From positions 224,926 through 288,925 of the forward strand of contig NZ_JGYS01000003.1 of assembly GCF_000741175.1 (NCBI RefSeq): 64,000 nucleotides of DNA. Direction: 5' to 3'. The notes below the pieces were generated by a model. That model did not search any database. It saw only the letters and a list, made by a program, of their open reading frames with translations, and was not told the origin of the DNA. Below, in pieces: positions 24,880 to 33,136 of this stretch. Each line of letters opens with the position of its first letter. Position 1 is the first letter of the stretch. Both the position numbers and the translations under genes were made by a program. The stretch comes from Bifidobacterium callitrichos DSM 23973 (GTDB lineage: Bacteria > Actinomycetota > Actinomycetes > Actinomycetales > Bifidobacteriaceae).

Positions 24880-25559
24880 TCCGTGTGATGCTCGTAGACG
24901 ACCAGAGACTGGCACGCCTCGGTTTCCAGCTCATGCTCGACGACGTGACCGACATCACCGTCATCACCTCAGCGGAAAACGGGCAATCCGCCATCGACAC
25001 ACTCAACCAGTTGGATGCCAATCACCGGCCATTGCCCGACGTGATCCTCATGGACGTGCGCATGCCCGGCATGGACGGCATCGAAGCAACCCGACACATC
25101 GCCAGACACTGGCCCACCATCAGAACCCTCATCCTCACCACCTACGACGAAGACGACTACGCCTTCGGCGGGCTCGACGCTGGAGCCAGCGGATTCCTAC
25201 TGAAAGACATAAGTAAATCACAATTAATGGAATCGATAAAAGCTGTTTTTGAAAATGGTAAAATTCTTACTCCACGAATAACAAAGAAACTAGTAGAATA
25301 TCAACAAAGCAAATTCATTTTTCAAGACCAACAAAATATATTTATTGAATCATTCAAGAGTCTTACTACTAGAGAGCGTGACATATGTGCCTTAATCGCA
25401 CAAGGACTCAGTAATGAAGACATAGCAAAAAAACTATTTCTGGAAACCAAATCAGTCAAACGCTATGTTAGTCGAATTCTATCGAAACTTCATCTTTCAA
25501 ACCGCACCCAAATTGCAATCAATTGGATTAAATCGGGTGTTTTTACACAACTGAAATAG
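24876..25559 (+). CDS. NarL/LuxR-type response regulator 2, composition mosaic
   Basis: 227 residues. Receiver: MLVDD, phospho-acceptor Asp60 in VILMDVRMPGMDG, switch TTYDEDDYAF, Lys in LLKD. DNA-binding domain: LTTRERDICALIAQGLSNED and recognition helix ETKSVKRYVSRILSKL, nearly the same as in regulator 1. Codon use changes sharply near base 25,205 (residue 110): the receiver is GC-rich and the DNA-binding half is AT-rich, as if two gene halves were joined by recombination in the conserved LLKD region. The reading frame stays intact, so the protein is probably active. Confidence 0.9.
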   Translation: MIRVMLVDDQRLARLGFQLMLDDVTDITVITSAENGQSAIDTLNQLDANHRPLPDVILMDVRMPGMDGIEATRHIARHWPTIRTLILTTYDEDDYAFGGLDAGASGFLLKDISKSQLMESIKAVFENGKILTPRITKKLVEYQQSKFIFQDQQNIFIESFKSLTTRERDICALIAQGLSNEDIAKKLFLETKSVKRYVSRILSKLHLSNRTQIAINWIKSGVFTQLK

Positions 25560-25715
25560 TGACTTCAATTCAAACATAGGCCCATGTCAATATTTCACAC
25601 ATTTATGAAATGTGCTTAACATGAAGTATCCATCTAATTACGAGTATAATTTATATACTCCTTTATAATACTATATGAACCATAGCTAATTTCTTACAGG
25701 AGTCATCTTTGTAAT

Positions 25716-27050
25716 CTATTCATCTTGAAACGATGCAAATCCTTGGTCAGCGGCATAATTTCTTAGCGCTATCTGCCATTTGCCAGCAGCAGTCCTGAAA
25801 TCGGTCTTGCCGGAGAAGAACGATCCCATATTGTCGTTGTAGATGGAGCGGGCGTAGGGTTCGAAGGGCAGAAACTCCCATTTGCCGGTGACGTTCTTGG
25901 CGGCCTGGGAGAAGACCTCGTTGTATTTCTGTCCGCCGAAGAACTCGTTGTCGCTGCCGTCGGCGTTCCTGAGCGTGGTCTTGGCGAGGAAGTCCTTCTG
26001 GTCGAGGGTCTTGGTGGTGGCGGGGAAGCTGCCGTTGGATACGCGGGCGTCGATGCCTTCGTCGTTGGTGGTGACGTATTCGACGAACTTCTTGGCGGCG
26101 TCGAGTTTGCCGTCGGGGATCTTCTTGGTGATGGCCAGTCCGCTGCCGCCGTATTCGCCGTTGATGGGCGTTCCGTCGATGGTGGGTAGGAGGGCTACGC
26201 GGAATTTGCCGGTGGCTTGGGGCACGCCCTGCAGGAGGTTGTTGGCCATCCATGCGCCGCTGATGAGGCTGGCGATGGAGCCGTCGCCCAGTGACTTCAT
26301 CCAGTCGTCGGTCCAGGTCTTCGTGTGGACGTCGATGAGGTCTTCGTCGCGCATCTTCTGCCAGAGGTTCATGAACCGCTGGGCGCCCTTGTCCTTGGTG
26401 ATATTGATGGTCAGTTTGTCGTCGTTGAGTTTGTAGGCGTGGCCGCCCATGGCCCACATCATCGCGTTGAACAGGCCGGCGTCGCCGGAGTCGGAGGTGA
26501 TGTAGGAGCCGGTGGCGCGGATCTTCTTCGCGTCTTCGTAGAACTCGTCCCAGGTGGTCGGTGGTTGGCCGATACCGGCCTTGTCGAACACGTCCTTGTT
26601 GTAGAAGTAGGCCATGGGGCCCGAGTCGGCAGGCATCGCGTACAGGCCGCCGTTGATGTTCACGGAGTTCCATGTGCCGGGAGTGAACGTGTCCTTGAAC
26701 TTGACGGTGTCGTAGACCTTGCTCAGATCCATGAGCGTGTCCGAGTGCACGAACTGCGGGATGGCGAGGTATTCGATCAGGGTGACGTCGGGCAGGCCAT
26801 TGCCGGCCTGGGCCGCGTTGTTGAGCGCGGTGTAGGTCTCCTCGGTGCTGCCGACGTTGCTCACCTTCACCGTGATGTCGGGGTTGGCCTTCATGAAGTT
26901 TTTGGCGGCGCGATCGATGCTGGCGTCCCACGACCATACCGTCAGTTCGGTCTTGCCCGAGCTTGTTGTCGTGTTGCCGCATCCCGCGAGAGGGATGAGC
27001 AGCGCTCCGATGGCGGCCGTGGCGATGGCTGCGCGTGTGGTGTTGTTCAT
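25716..27050 (-). CDS. Extracellular solute-binding lipoprotein (sugar ABC type), orphan
   Basis: 444 residues from ATG 27050 (ribosome site GAAAGAAG). A signal peptide ends in lipobox LAGC. The mature protein begins ELTVWSWDASIDRAAKNFMK, the usual opening of family 1 sugar-binding proteins, with SGLAITKKIPDGKLDAAKKF and other features of the fold. No permease lies next to it; the nearest are at 31198-33002, which have their own binding protein. It is divergent from the ROK regulator and may share that regulator and those permeases. Substrate not readable; an oligosaccharide is likely. Confidence 0.88.
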   Translation of the reverse strand: MNNTTRAAIATAAIGALLIPLAGCGNTTTSSGKTELTVWSWDASIDRAAKNFMKANPDITVKVSNVGSTEETYTALNNAAQAGNGLPDVTLIEYLAIPQFVHSDTLMDLSKVYDTVKFKDTFTPGTWNSVNINGGLYAMPADSGPMAYFYNKDVFDKAGIGQPPTTWDEFYEDAKKIRATGSYITSDSGDAGLFNAMMWAMGGHAYKLNDDKLTINITKDKGAQRFMNLWQKMRDEDLIDVHTKTWTDDWMKSLGDGSIASLISGAWMANNLLQGVPQATGKFRVALLPTIDGTPINGEYGGSGLAITKKIPDGKLDAAKKFVEYVTTNDEGIDARVSNGSFPATTKTLDQKDFLAKTTLRNADGSDNEFFGGQKYNEVFSQAAKNVTGKWEFLPFEPYARSIYNDNMGSFFSGKTDFRTAAGKWQIALRNYAADQGFASFQDE

Positions 27051-27108
27051 GTTGGTCTTCTTTCCGTGCTCGACCATCTTTGGCCGTATGTCGCAACTAT
27101 TTTGTTTG

Positions 27109-27126
27109 GATGTCGAACATGATTAT
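27109..27126. promoter_or_regulatory. Candidate ROK operator, copy 1
   Basis: GATGTCGAACATGATTAT, between the divergent solute-binding gene and ROK regulator gene. It matches 15 of 18 bases of the element at 28473-28490, and the core GTCGAACA recurs (inverted) at 29563-29571 before the transporter operon. Confidence 0.4.
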
Positions 27127-27284
27127 GTACAAAGATGGGAAACTTGTCAAAGTGCCGGGGTTTTCATATTGTCAGTCCCCTGATGGGTGTTATCCTGAAA
27201 GCCGTTCGAGGATGACGCCGGGATGTCCGTCCCGATAATGTGATTCCGCATTTTCCGCAATCGTCTCACCCGAGGAGGGCTCCC

Positions 27285-28403
27285 ATGTACGCTAAATCCA
27301 ATCCCAGCGATGCAAGGGCCAACAACCGCAGACTGCTGTTCCGGCTACTGTTTCCCGACCGGCAGCTGTCGCGCGCCGACCTGTGTAAGGAGACGGGGCT
27401 TTCCCGCGCCACCGCTACGGATGTGACCGGCGAGATGATCGACGACGGCCTGCTGAGGGAACTGGGGTCGGGCAGGCGCGACGGCCGGGGCAAGCCGGGC
27501 ACCCTGCTGGCCATCGACGCGGACGTGCTTCGTCTGGTATGCGTCGATCTGTCCCGCCCGTATGTGATGACCGGCGCCGTGATGGACCTGCGGGCCAGAA
27601 TCGTGGAGCGCCGCGAACGCGTGCTCGATGATGGCGACCGGGTCGATCTCGACGATGTGCTCTCGCTTGTGGGCCAGATGATCCGGCTTGCCGGTTCGGG
27701 GCTCGTCGGCATCGGCGTGGCCGTCCCCGGCGTGGTTTCCGGCGCGGGGAGGGTGATCTCCAGTTCCAATCTCGGCTGGGATGACGTGGAGCTTCGCGAC
27801 ATGCTCGAAGGCGAGTTCTCGTTGCCGGTCCGAGTGGACAACGACGCGAACGCGGCTCTGCTCGCCGACCGCTTCCTCGGGCACGGCAATCCCAACTGTC
27901 TGCTCGTGCAGATCACTCGGGGCATCGGCGCGTCGGTGCTGCTGAACGACGAGTTCGTGGAGGGCGATGACCATGCGGCCGGCGAAATCGGCCATGTCGT
28001 GATCGATCCCGCCGGCCCTGCGTGCACCTGCGGCAAGCGCGGCTGTCTGGAGACCTATGTATCGGCCATCGCGTTGCGCGACCGCATCCGCCGGAATCCC
28101 GAGCGGCGCGCGGACATCCTGGCCGAGGCCGGCGCAAGGCTCGGCAGCGCGCTGGCCATGCCGGCGAGCCTGCTGAACCTTCACGACATCGCCGTCTACG
28201 GGCCTCCCGACATCGTCGGCGAGACGCTGCTCGGCGCATGCGGCGAAACCGTCAACTCCTTGTCGCGGAACGACTACCAGAGCAACATACGGGTGCGCCG
28301 GTGCGAGCTCGGCGACGACGCCACCCTGCGGGGGCAGGCGGTCTCGGTTCTGCGCGAGATCGTGGGCAGGCGCGGGCTGTCCGCGGCGGCGGCCTCGTCC
28401 TGA
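27285..28403 (+). CDS. ROK-family (NagC/XylR-type) transcriptional repressor
   Basis: 372 residues from ATG 27285 after GAGGAGG. An N-terminal winged helix (LSRADLCKETGLSRATATDV) precedes a ROK domain with GIGVAVPGVVSG, VDNDANAALLADRF and the zinc motif C-T-C-G-K-R-G-C. The phosphate-binding DxGxT of true kinases is not present after residue 80, as in repressors. Such proteins release DNA when the cognate sugar or sugar phosphate binds. It sits between the orphan solute-binding gene and a ROK kinase gene and is the natural regulator of this sugar locus. Candidate sites contain TCGAACA. Confidence 0.85.
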   Translation: MYAKSNPSDARANNRRLLFRLLFPDRQLSRADLCKETGLSRATATDVTGEMIDDGLLRELGSGRRDGRGKPGTLLAIDADVLRLVCVDLSRPYVMTGAVMDLRARIVERRERVLDDGDRVDLDDVLSLVGQMIRLAGSGLVGIGVAVPGVVSGAGRVISSSNLGWDDVELRDMLEGEFSLPVRVDNDANAALLADRFLGHGNPNCLLVQITRGIGASVLLNDEFVEGDDHAAGEIGHVVIDPAGPACTCGKRGCLETYVSAIALRDRIRRNPERRADILAEAGARLGSALAMPASLLNLHDIAVYGPPDIVGETLLGACGETVNSLSRNDYQSNIRVRRCELGDDATLRGQAVSVLREIVGRRGLSAAAASS

Positions 28404-28472
28404 TGGATGCGGCCGCCGTCGCAGGGCGCGCATGTCGTGGTGTATCATCGCTTCCCGAATCCAATATGTAAG

Positions 28473-28490
28473 GATTTCGAACATAATGAT
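28473..28490. promoter_or_regulatory. Candidate ROK operator, copy 2
   Basis: GATTTCGAACATAATGAT, 44 bp before the ROK kinase start. The 3' part contains CATAAT, which could be the -10 box, so binding would block transcription. Confidence 0.4.
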
Positions 28491-28534
28491 CGGCGGACGA
28501 AAGAGAAGTCCGTCCAACGGGAACGGAGATTGCC

Positions 28535-29464
28535 ATGATGATGAACGGCGGCGGCGCGACGGAAATAGAGAACCTGCGCGTCGGAGTGGATGTCGGGGGA
28601 ACGAAGATCGAGGCGGTGCTGACCGACGCGGCCGGCGCCATCCTCGCGTCCGGACGCAGGACGGCCCGAAAGGGCGGCAATGAGGTCGTGGAGGACGTGG
28701 CCGCCATCGTGCGGCAGGTGGCCGGCATGAGGTTCGGTGATGTGAGATCGGTGGGCATCGGCATCCCGGGGTTGGTCCACCGAGACACCGGGCAGGTGGA
28801 GAACGTGGTCAATCTCGGAATCGAGAAACTGGAGCTCGGGGGCCGCGCGTCCGGCGTGCTCGGTCTGCCCGTGTGGGTGGACAACGACGTGAACGCCGCC
28901 GCGCTGGGAGCCTATGGGACGCTTCCCGAACGGCTCCGTCAGGGAAGGATGGCGTTCGTCAACCTGGGGACGGGGCTGGCGGCCGGATTCGTCCGCGCCG
29001 GTCTCGTCGAACGCGGCGACACGGGCGCCCTCGGGGAGATCGGCCACCTTCCGGTGGATTCCAACCGCGTGGCATGCAAATGCGGCCAACGCGGATGTCT
29101 GGAGACCGCATGCTCGGGAGGGGCTCTGCGACGCATGTGGCCCATGGCGGATCCTCCGCTGCCCGACATCCTCGCGAAGGCCGCAGGAGGCGATGCCGAA
29201 GCCGGGCGGGTTCTCGGCATCCTGCTGCATGCCCTCGCCGACGTCGTGCAGATCGTCGCCCAGGGCGAGGACCCTTCGGTCATCGTCATCGGGGGCGGCG
29301 TCTCGCGCGTCGGCTCCCCGTTGCTTGACGCATTGCGCGGGGAACTGCGCAGGCGGGAATCCTCCAGCGGTTTCATCGCGGGTCTGCGCCTGACGGAACG
29401 TCTGCGGCTCGCCGACCCGTCGATTCCGATCGGCGCGCTCGGTGCATCCCTCATCGCCTGCTGA
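28535..29464 (+). CDS. ROK-family sugar kinase
   Basis: 309 residues. The ATP site VGVDVGGTKIEAVL, substrate/catalytic segment VDNDVNAAALGAYG, and GEIGHLPVD followed by C-K-C-G-Q-R-G-C (zinc site) mark an active ROK kinase, such as glucokinase or N-acetylhexosamine kinase. With a GH20 enzyme in the same locus, N-acetylglucosamine or N-acetylgalactosamine is a likely substrate, but the sequence alone does not decide. Three ATGs in a row allow small start changes; the first follows GGAG at six bases. Confidence 0.85.
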   Translation: MMMNGGGATEIENLRVGVDVGGTKIEAVLTDAAGAILASGRRTARKGGNEVVEDVAAIVRQVAGMRFGDVRSVGIGIPGLVHRDTGQVENVVNLGIEKLELGGRASGVLGLPVWVDNDVNAAALGAYGTLPERLRQGRMAFVNLGTGLAAGFVRAGLVERGDTGALGEIGHLPVDSNRVACKCGQRGCLETACSGGALRRMWPMADPPLPDILAKAAGGDAEAGRVLGILLHALADVVQIVAQGEDPSVIVIGGGVSRVGSPLLDALRGELRRRESSSGFIAGLRLTERLRLADPSIPIGALGASLIAC

Positions 29465-29876
29465 CCGCACTTCCCGATGCAACGCCCCCCTTCGGCGCGT
29501 CGGGCCGAATGCCGCGCGTTCCGTCAGGTTTCGCCAAGCAAGGCCGTAGCATGCCCCTTATTTTGTTCGACTGACTTGCAAAAAAGATAAAGGCGTCATA
29601 TCCTTGGCTATCAAGGAGGTTGAAACCAACTAAGGGAATTAAGCAAGGATGACTAACAAAATTCTGGTCATTCATGCCGTGATGTCATGTCGAGGAACGA
29701 TGTGACATCACGTTCCCAGGCGCTGTTTCGGGCGCCGGCGACGGCGTCCGAAACAGCATCGTCCACGCATGGCAGCGCGGGCGGATACGGACCCGGGACC
29801 GTCGTGCGCAGCGGCACGTCGCGCCATTCCTCCGAACGGCGGCGTCGGGCAGGCATTCCAGGAAAAGGAAACCACC
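29465..29876. other. Promoter region of the sugar ABC transporter operon
   Basis: 412 bp without a credible gene. A promoter can be proposed at 29563-29591: TTGTTC, 17 bp, GATAAA. The -35 overlaps TTGTTCGAC (29563-29571), the inverted form of the GTCGAACA core found upstream of the ROK repressor and kinase genes, so repression by the ROK protein fits. The rest is GC-rich leader. Confidence 0.5.
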
Positions 29877-31187
29877 ATGAGAACGAAGAGGATTTCCGCG
29901 GCCATCGCCTTGGCGGCCGCGTCAGCGCTCACCCTGTCGGGATGCTCGATGGGAGCCCCGTCCGGCGGATCGCAGCAGGATGCGTCCGCGGGCGGCAAGC
30001 TGACGGTGTGGATCATGCAGGGCGACCAGAGCGAGGACACCATCAAGGCGATCAACGAGCGGTTCACCAAGGAGACGGGCGTCAAGGTCGATGTGCAGAC
30101 CCAGGTGTGGGCCGACATCAACACGAAGGTGACGACCGCGCTGTCCACGGACACGCCGCCGGACGTTATCGATCTGGGCAACACGCAGGTCGCCGGGTTC
30201 GCCGTGAGCGGCGGCCTGCTGGATCTGACGGACAAGGCCGACGATATGAGGCAGGGGCACACCTGGCTGTCCGGTCTTGAGGAGCCCGCCACCATCGACG
30301 GCAGACTGTACGGCATCCCCGCGCTGGGGGCCGCCGGCGCCGTGATCTACAACAAGAAGATGTGGTCCGCGGCCGGAATCGACAATCCGCCGAGCACGTA
30401 CGAGGAGCTTGAAGCCGACCTGCAGAAGCTCCGGGACGCGAACACCGACAAGGACTTCTCCCCGTTCTACATGCCCGGCCGCGATTGGAAGTCGGCGGCA
30501 CGGTGGATCTGGGATGCCGGCGGCGACTTCGCCGAGCAGCAGTCGGACGGAACCTGGAAGAGCACCCTGTCGAGCGACAATTCGCTCAAGGGCATCGACC
30601 AATGGCTGGAATTCCAGCACAAGTGGTCCTCCGAGGCGTCCCGTTCGCTGGATACCGGCAACCCCGACTTCAGCCAGCTGCTGGCCGAAGGCAAGACCGG
30701 CGCGATCCTGAACAACAGCGCCGGCATCCGCACCATCCAGCAGTACAACCCCGACCTCACGACCGACGATCTGGGATCGTTCCCCATGCCCGGCGCCAGC
30801 GGCAAGCTCCAGCCGGCGATGATGGCCGGCTCGGTATGGGGCGTCGCCCAGAAGAGCAAGCGTCAGGAGCTGGCGCTCAAGTGGATCAAGATCGCCGCGA
30901 GCCCCGAGATCCAGAAGGACTACGTGTTCGCCAAGGACGGGTGGATGCCCAACTACGTCGAAGGCCTCGACGAGGTCATGAAGTCCGCGGACTTCCCGTC
31001 CTACCTGACCGGCTTCTTCGAGTCGGCGAAGAACACCAAGGCCACGCCGGCGTCACCGCAATGGCTGACCATCGAGAACGACAGCTCCCTGAACTGCTTC
31101 GGCGACATCGCCACCGGCGCCACCACGGCCAAGGCCGCGGCCAAGTCGTTCGACGAGCATGCGGACTCCCTGTACGCGAAGAAGTAG
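29877..31187 (+). CDS. Sugar ABC transporter solute-binding lipoprotein
   Basis: 436 residues from ATG 29877 (AAAAGGAAACCACC upstream). The signal peptide ends in lipobox LSGC. Mature part: KLTVWIMQGDQSEDTIKAINERF and VYNKKMW-like VIYNKKMWSAAGIDNPP, standard for family 1 sugar-binding proteins. It is the first gene of an operon with two permeases and a GH20 hydrolase, so it should bind an N-acetylhexosamine-containing oligosaccharide. No ATPase is encoded; a shared multi-sugar ATPase (MsiK type) elsewhere is expected. Confidence 0.92.
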   Translation: MRTKRISAAIALAAASALTLSGCSMGAPSGGSQQDASAGGKLTVWIMQGDQSEDTIKAINERFTKETGVKVDVQTQVWADINTKVTTALSTDTPPDVIDLGNTQVAGFAVSGGLLDLTDKADDMRQGHTWLSGLEEPATIDGRLYGIPALGAAGAVIYNKKMWSAAGIDNPPSTYEELEADLQKLRDANTDKDFSPFYMPGRDWKSAARWIWDAGGDFAEQQSDGTWKSTLSSDNSLKGIDQWLEFQHKWSSEASRSLDTGNPDFSQLLAEGKTGAILNNSAGIRTIQQYNPDLTTDDLGSFPMPGASGKLQPAMMAGSVWGVAQKSKRQELALKWIKIAASPEIQKDYVFAKDGWMPNYVEGLDEVMKSADFPSYLTGFFESAKNTKATPASPQWLTIENDSSLNCFGDIATGATTAKAAAKSFDEHADSLYAKK

Positions 31188-31197
31188 GGGAAGCGTG

Positions 31198-32133
31198 ATG
31201 AGCAATGCGCAATCGACGGCTGCCGCCGTCCCCGTGGTGAAGCGGCGTCGCAATCTGACGCCCCTGTGGCTCCTGACACCCGCCGGCGTGATCATCATCG
31301 CGCTGGTCGTGGTGCCGTTGATCTTCCTGGTCTTCACGTCGTTCACGGACTTCAACCAGAAGACCCTGTTCACGGGCTCGTTCAACATCGTCGGGTTCGA
31401 CCAGTACGAGAACGTGCTGACCGACCCGGAGTTCTACAAGTCGCTGGCCCGCACGTTCGGGTTCGCTGCCGCCCTCGTGGCCGGCAGCGTGCTGATCGGC
31501 ATGGGCGTGGCCCAGCTGATGACCAAGCTGGGGCCGGTGATGCGCTGGCTGGTCACGTTCGTGCTGATCTTCGCGTGGGCCATGCCGAACGTCGCCTCGT
31601 CGGTGGTATGGAAGTGGCTGTTCCAGCCGGGGTACGGCGTGGTCAACTGGCTACTGACCCAGACCCATTTGTTCGGGGACGTGACGAACCTGTCGTGGAC
31701 CGACAACACGTGGCTCGCGTTCCTGGAGATCTGGCTGCTGGTCGTCTGGCAGGCCGTCCCGTACATCGCGATCAACCTGTACGCGGCGACCACGCAGGTG
31801 GACAAGTCCTGCCTTGAGGCGGCCCAGCTGGACGGCTGCTCGAAGCTGCGCTGCTACTGGCAGATCACCGTGCCGCTGATCAAGCCGAGCCTGATGGTCA
31901 TCACGATGCTGTCGGTGATCTGGGACTTCAACGTGTTCAACCAGATCTGGCTCGTCTCCCAGGGAGGCCCCCGCGAGACGACCGCGACGATCGGCATCTT
32001 CACCTACAAGAAGGCGTTCGTGTCGTTCGACATCGGCACCGGCGCCGCCGCGAGCGTGCTGGTCACGCTCATCCTGCTCGCCCTGACGAGCGTGTACATC
32101 CGATACCTGCTCAAATCCGGGGAGGACCTGTGA
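31198..32133 (+). CDS. Sugar ABC transporter permease (MalF-like)
   Basis: 311 residues from ATG 31198. Six membrane segments from LWLLTPAGVIIIALVVVPLI to VLVTLILLALTSVYI and the cytoplasmic EAA loop EAAQLDGCSKLRCYWQITVP that docks on the ATPase. It lies ten bp after the solute-binding gene and its stop overlaps the start of the second permease. Confidence 0.92.
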   Translation: MSNAQSTAAAVPVVKRRRNLTPLWLLTPAGVIIIALVVVPLIFLVFTSFTDFNQKTLFTGSFNIVGFDQYENVLTDPEFYKSLARTFGFAAALVAGSVLIGMGVAQLMTKLGPVMRWLVTFVLIFAWAMPNVASSVVWKWLFQPGYGVVNWLLTQTHLFGDVTNLSWTDNTWLAFLEIWLLVVWQAVPYIAINLYAATTQVDKSCLEAAQLDGCSKLRCYWQITVPLIKPSLMVITMLSVIWDFNVFNQIWLVSQGGPRETTATIGIFTYKKAFVSFDIGTGAAASVLVTLILLALTSVYIRYLLKSGEDL

Positions 32134-33002
32134 TGACCACCGCAACCATAACCTCTGCCGCGCCGCGAGCCAAGCGCAGCCTTTCCTCACGGCTGCGCCG
32201 CATCGGCACGATCGTGTTGGCCGTCGCGTTCTGCATCGTGTGGATCTTCCCGGTCTACTGGATGTTCGTCACGTCGATCAAGCCGCGCAACCAGATCATG
32301 ACCGCCACGCCCGTGTTCTGGCCCGCGAAGCTGTCGATCGACAACTTCATGGTGGCCGTCACCCAGACGTCTTTCCTGACGAACCTGAAGAACAGCGTGA
32401 TCGTGACCGCCGTGTCGATCGTCCTGTCGATCGTCCTCGCGTTCTTCGCGTGCGCGGCCCTGACCCTCTACCGGTTCCGCGGCCGCAAGGCGATCATGGT
32501 GTTCGTGCTGGCCATCCAGATGACCTCGGGCGGCATCATCCCGCAGTTCATCATCTTCAACCAGTTCGGCCTGCTGAACAAGTACAGCGGCCTGATCCTC
32601 GCGTACATCGCCATGGTCCTGCCGTTTGCGATCTGGAACATGCGCGGCTTCTTCCTCAACATCCCGAAGGACATCTTCGAGTCCGCGGCCGTTGAGGGGG
32701 CCAACGACTGGCAGATCCTGTGGAAGATCACCTTCCCGCTGGCCGCGCCCGGCATCGTGTCCACGTCCGTGTTCGCGTTCATCAACGCGTGGAACGACTA
32801 TATGACCGCTTACACGTTTATGAAGGATCAGGCGAAGTATACGTTGCCCGTGTGGCTCTCCTCGTTCTCCACGCCCACCATGGGCACCGACTTCGGCGGG
32901 CAGATGGCCGCATCCGTTATCTTCTCCCTGCCCGTCGTGATCTTCTTCATGATCATTCAAAGGAACATCATGAAGGGCGTCACCACGGGAGCCGTCAAAT
33001 AA
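32130..33002 (+). CDS. Sugar ABC transporter permease (MalG-like)
   Basis: 290 residues from GTG 32130 (an ATG follows at once). Six membrane segments and the EAA loop ESAAVEGANDWQILWKITFP. The end reads IQRNIMKGVTTGAVK, the usual tail of MalG-type sugar permeases. It forms the channel with the preceding permease. Confidence 0.92.
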   Translation: MMTTATITSAAPRAKRSLSSRLRRIGTIVLAVAFCIVWIFPVYWMFVTSIKPRNQIMTATPVFWPAKLSIDNFMVAVTQTSFLTNLKNSVIVTAVSIVLSIVLAFFACAALTLYRFRGRKAIMVFVLAIQMTSGGIIPQFIIFNQFGLLNKYSGLILAYIAMVLPFAIWNMRGFFLNIPKDIFESAAVEGANDWQILWKITFPLAAPGIVSTSVFAFINAWNDYMTAYTFMKDQAKYTLPVWLSSFSTPTMGTDFGGQMAASVIFSLPVVIFFMIIQRNIMKGVTTGAVK

Positions 33003-33018
33003 CCCAACCGAATCGATC

Positions 33019-33076
33019 GGCAGCATGTGCGGTGTCGGGACCATATCCGCGAAATGGCCTCGACACCGCACTGCCA
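33019..33076 (+). terminator. Intercistronic hairpin between permease and GH20 genes
   Basis: GTGCGGTGTCG (33027-33037) pairs with CGACACCGCAC (33061-33071), with outer GGCAG/TGCC pairs. No T-run follows, so it is more likely an RNA stability or attenuation element than a full terminator. Confidence 0.4.
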
Positions 33077-33136
33077 TCTCAGGGCCAAACGAACCTCACA
33101 ACAATCCTTAGCGATATGCCAAGAAAGGAACTTCCC

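Noticed and set aside
28445..29482. 345-codon minus-strand frame opposite the ROK kinase
   Set aside because: Antisense to a gene with clear ROK motifs; no start signal and His/Arg/Asp-rich shadow composition.
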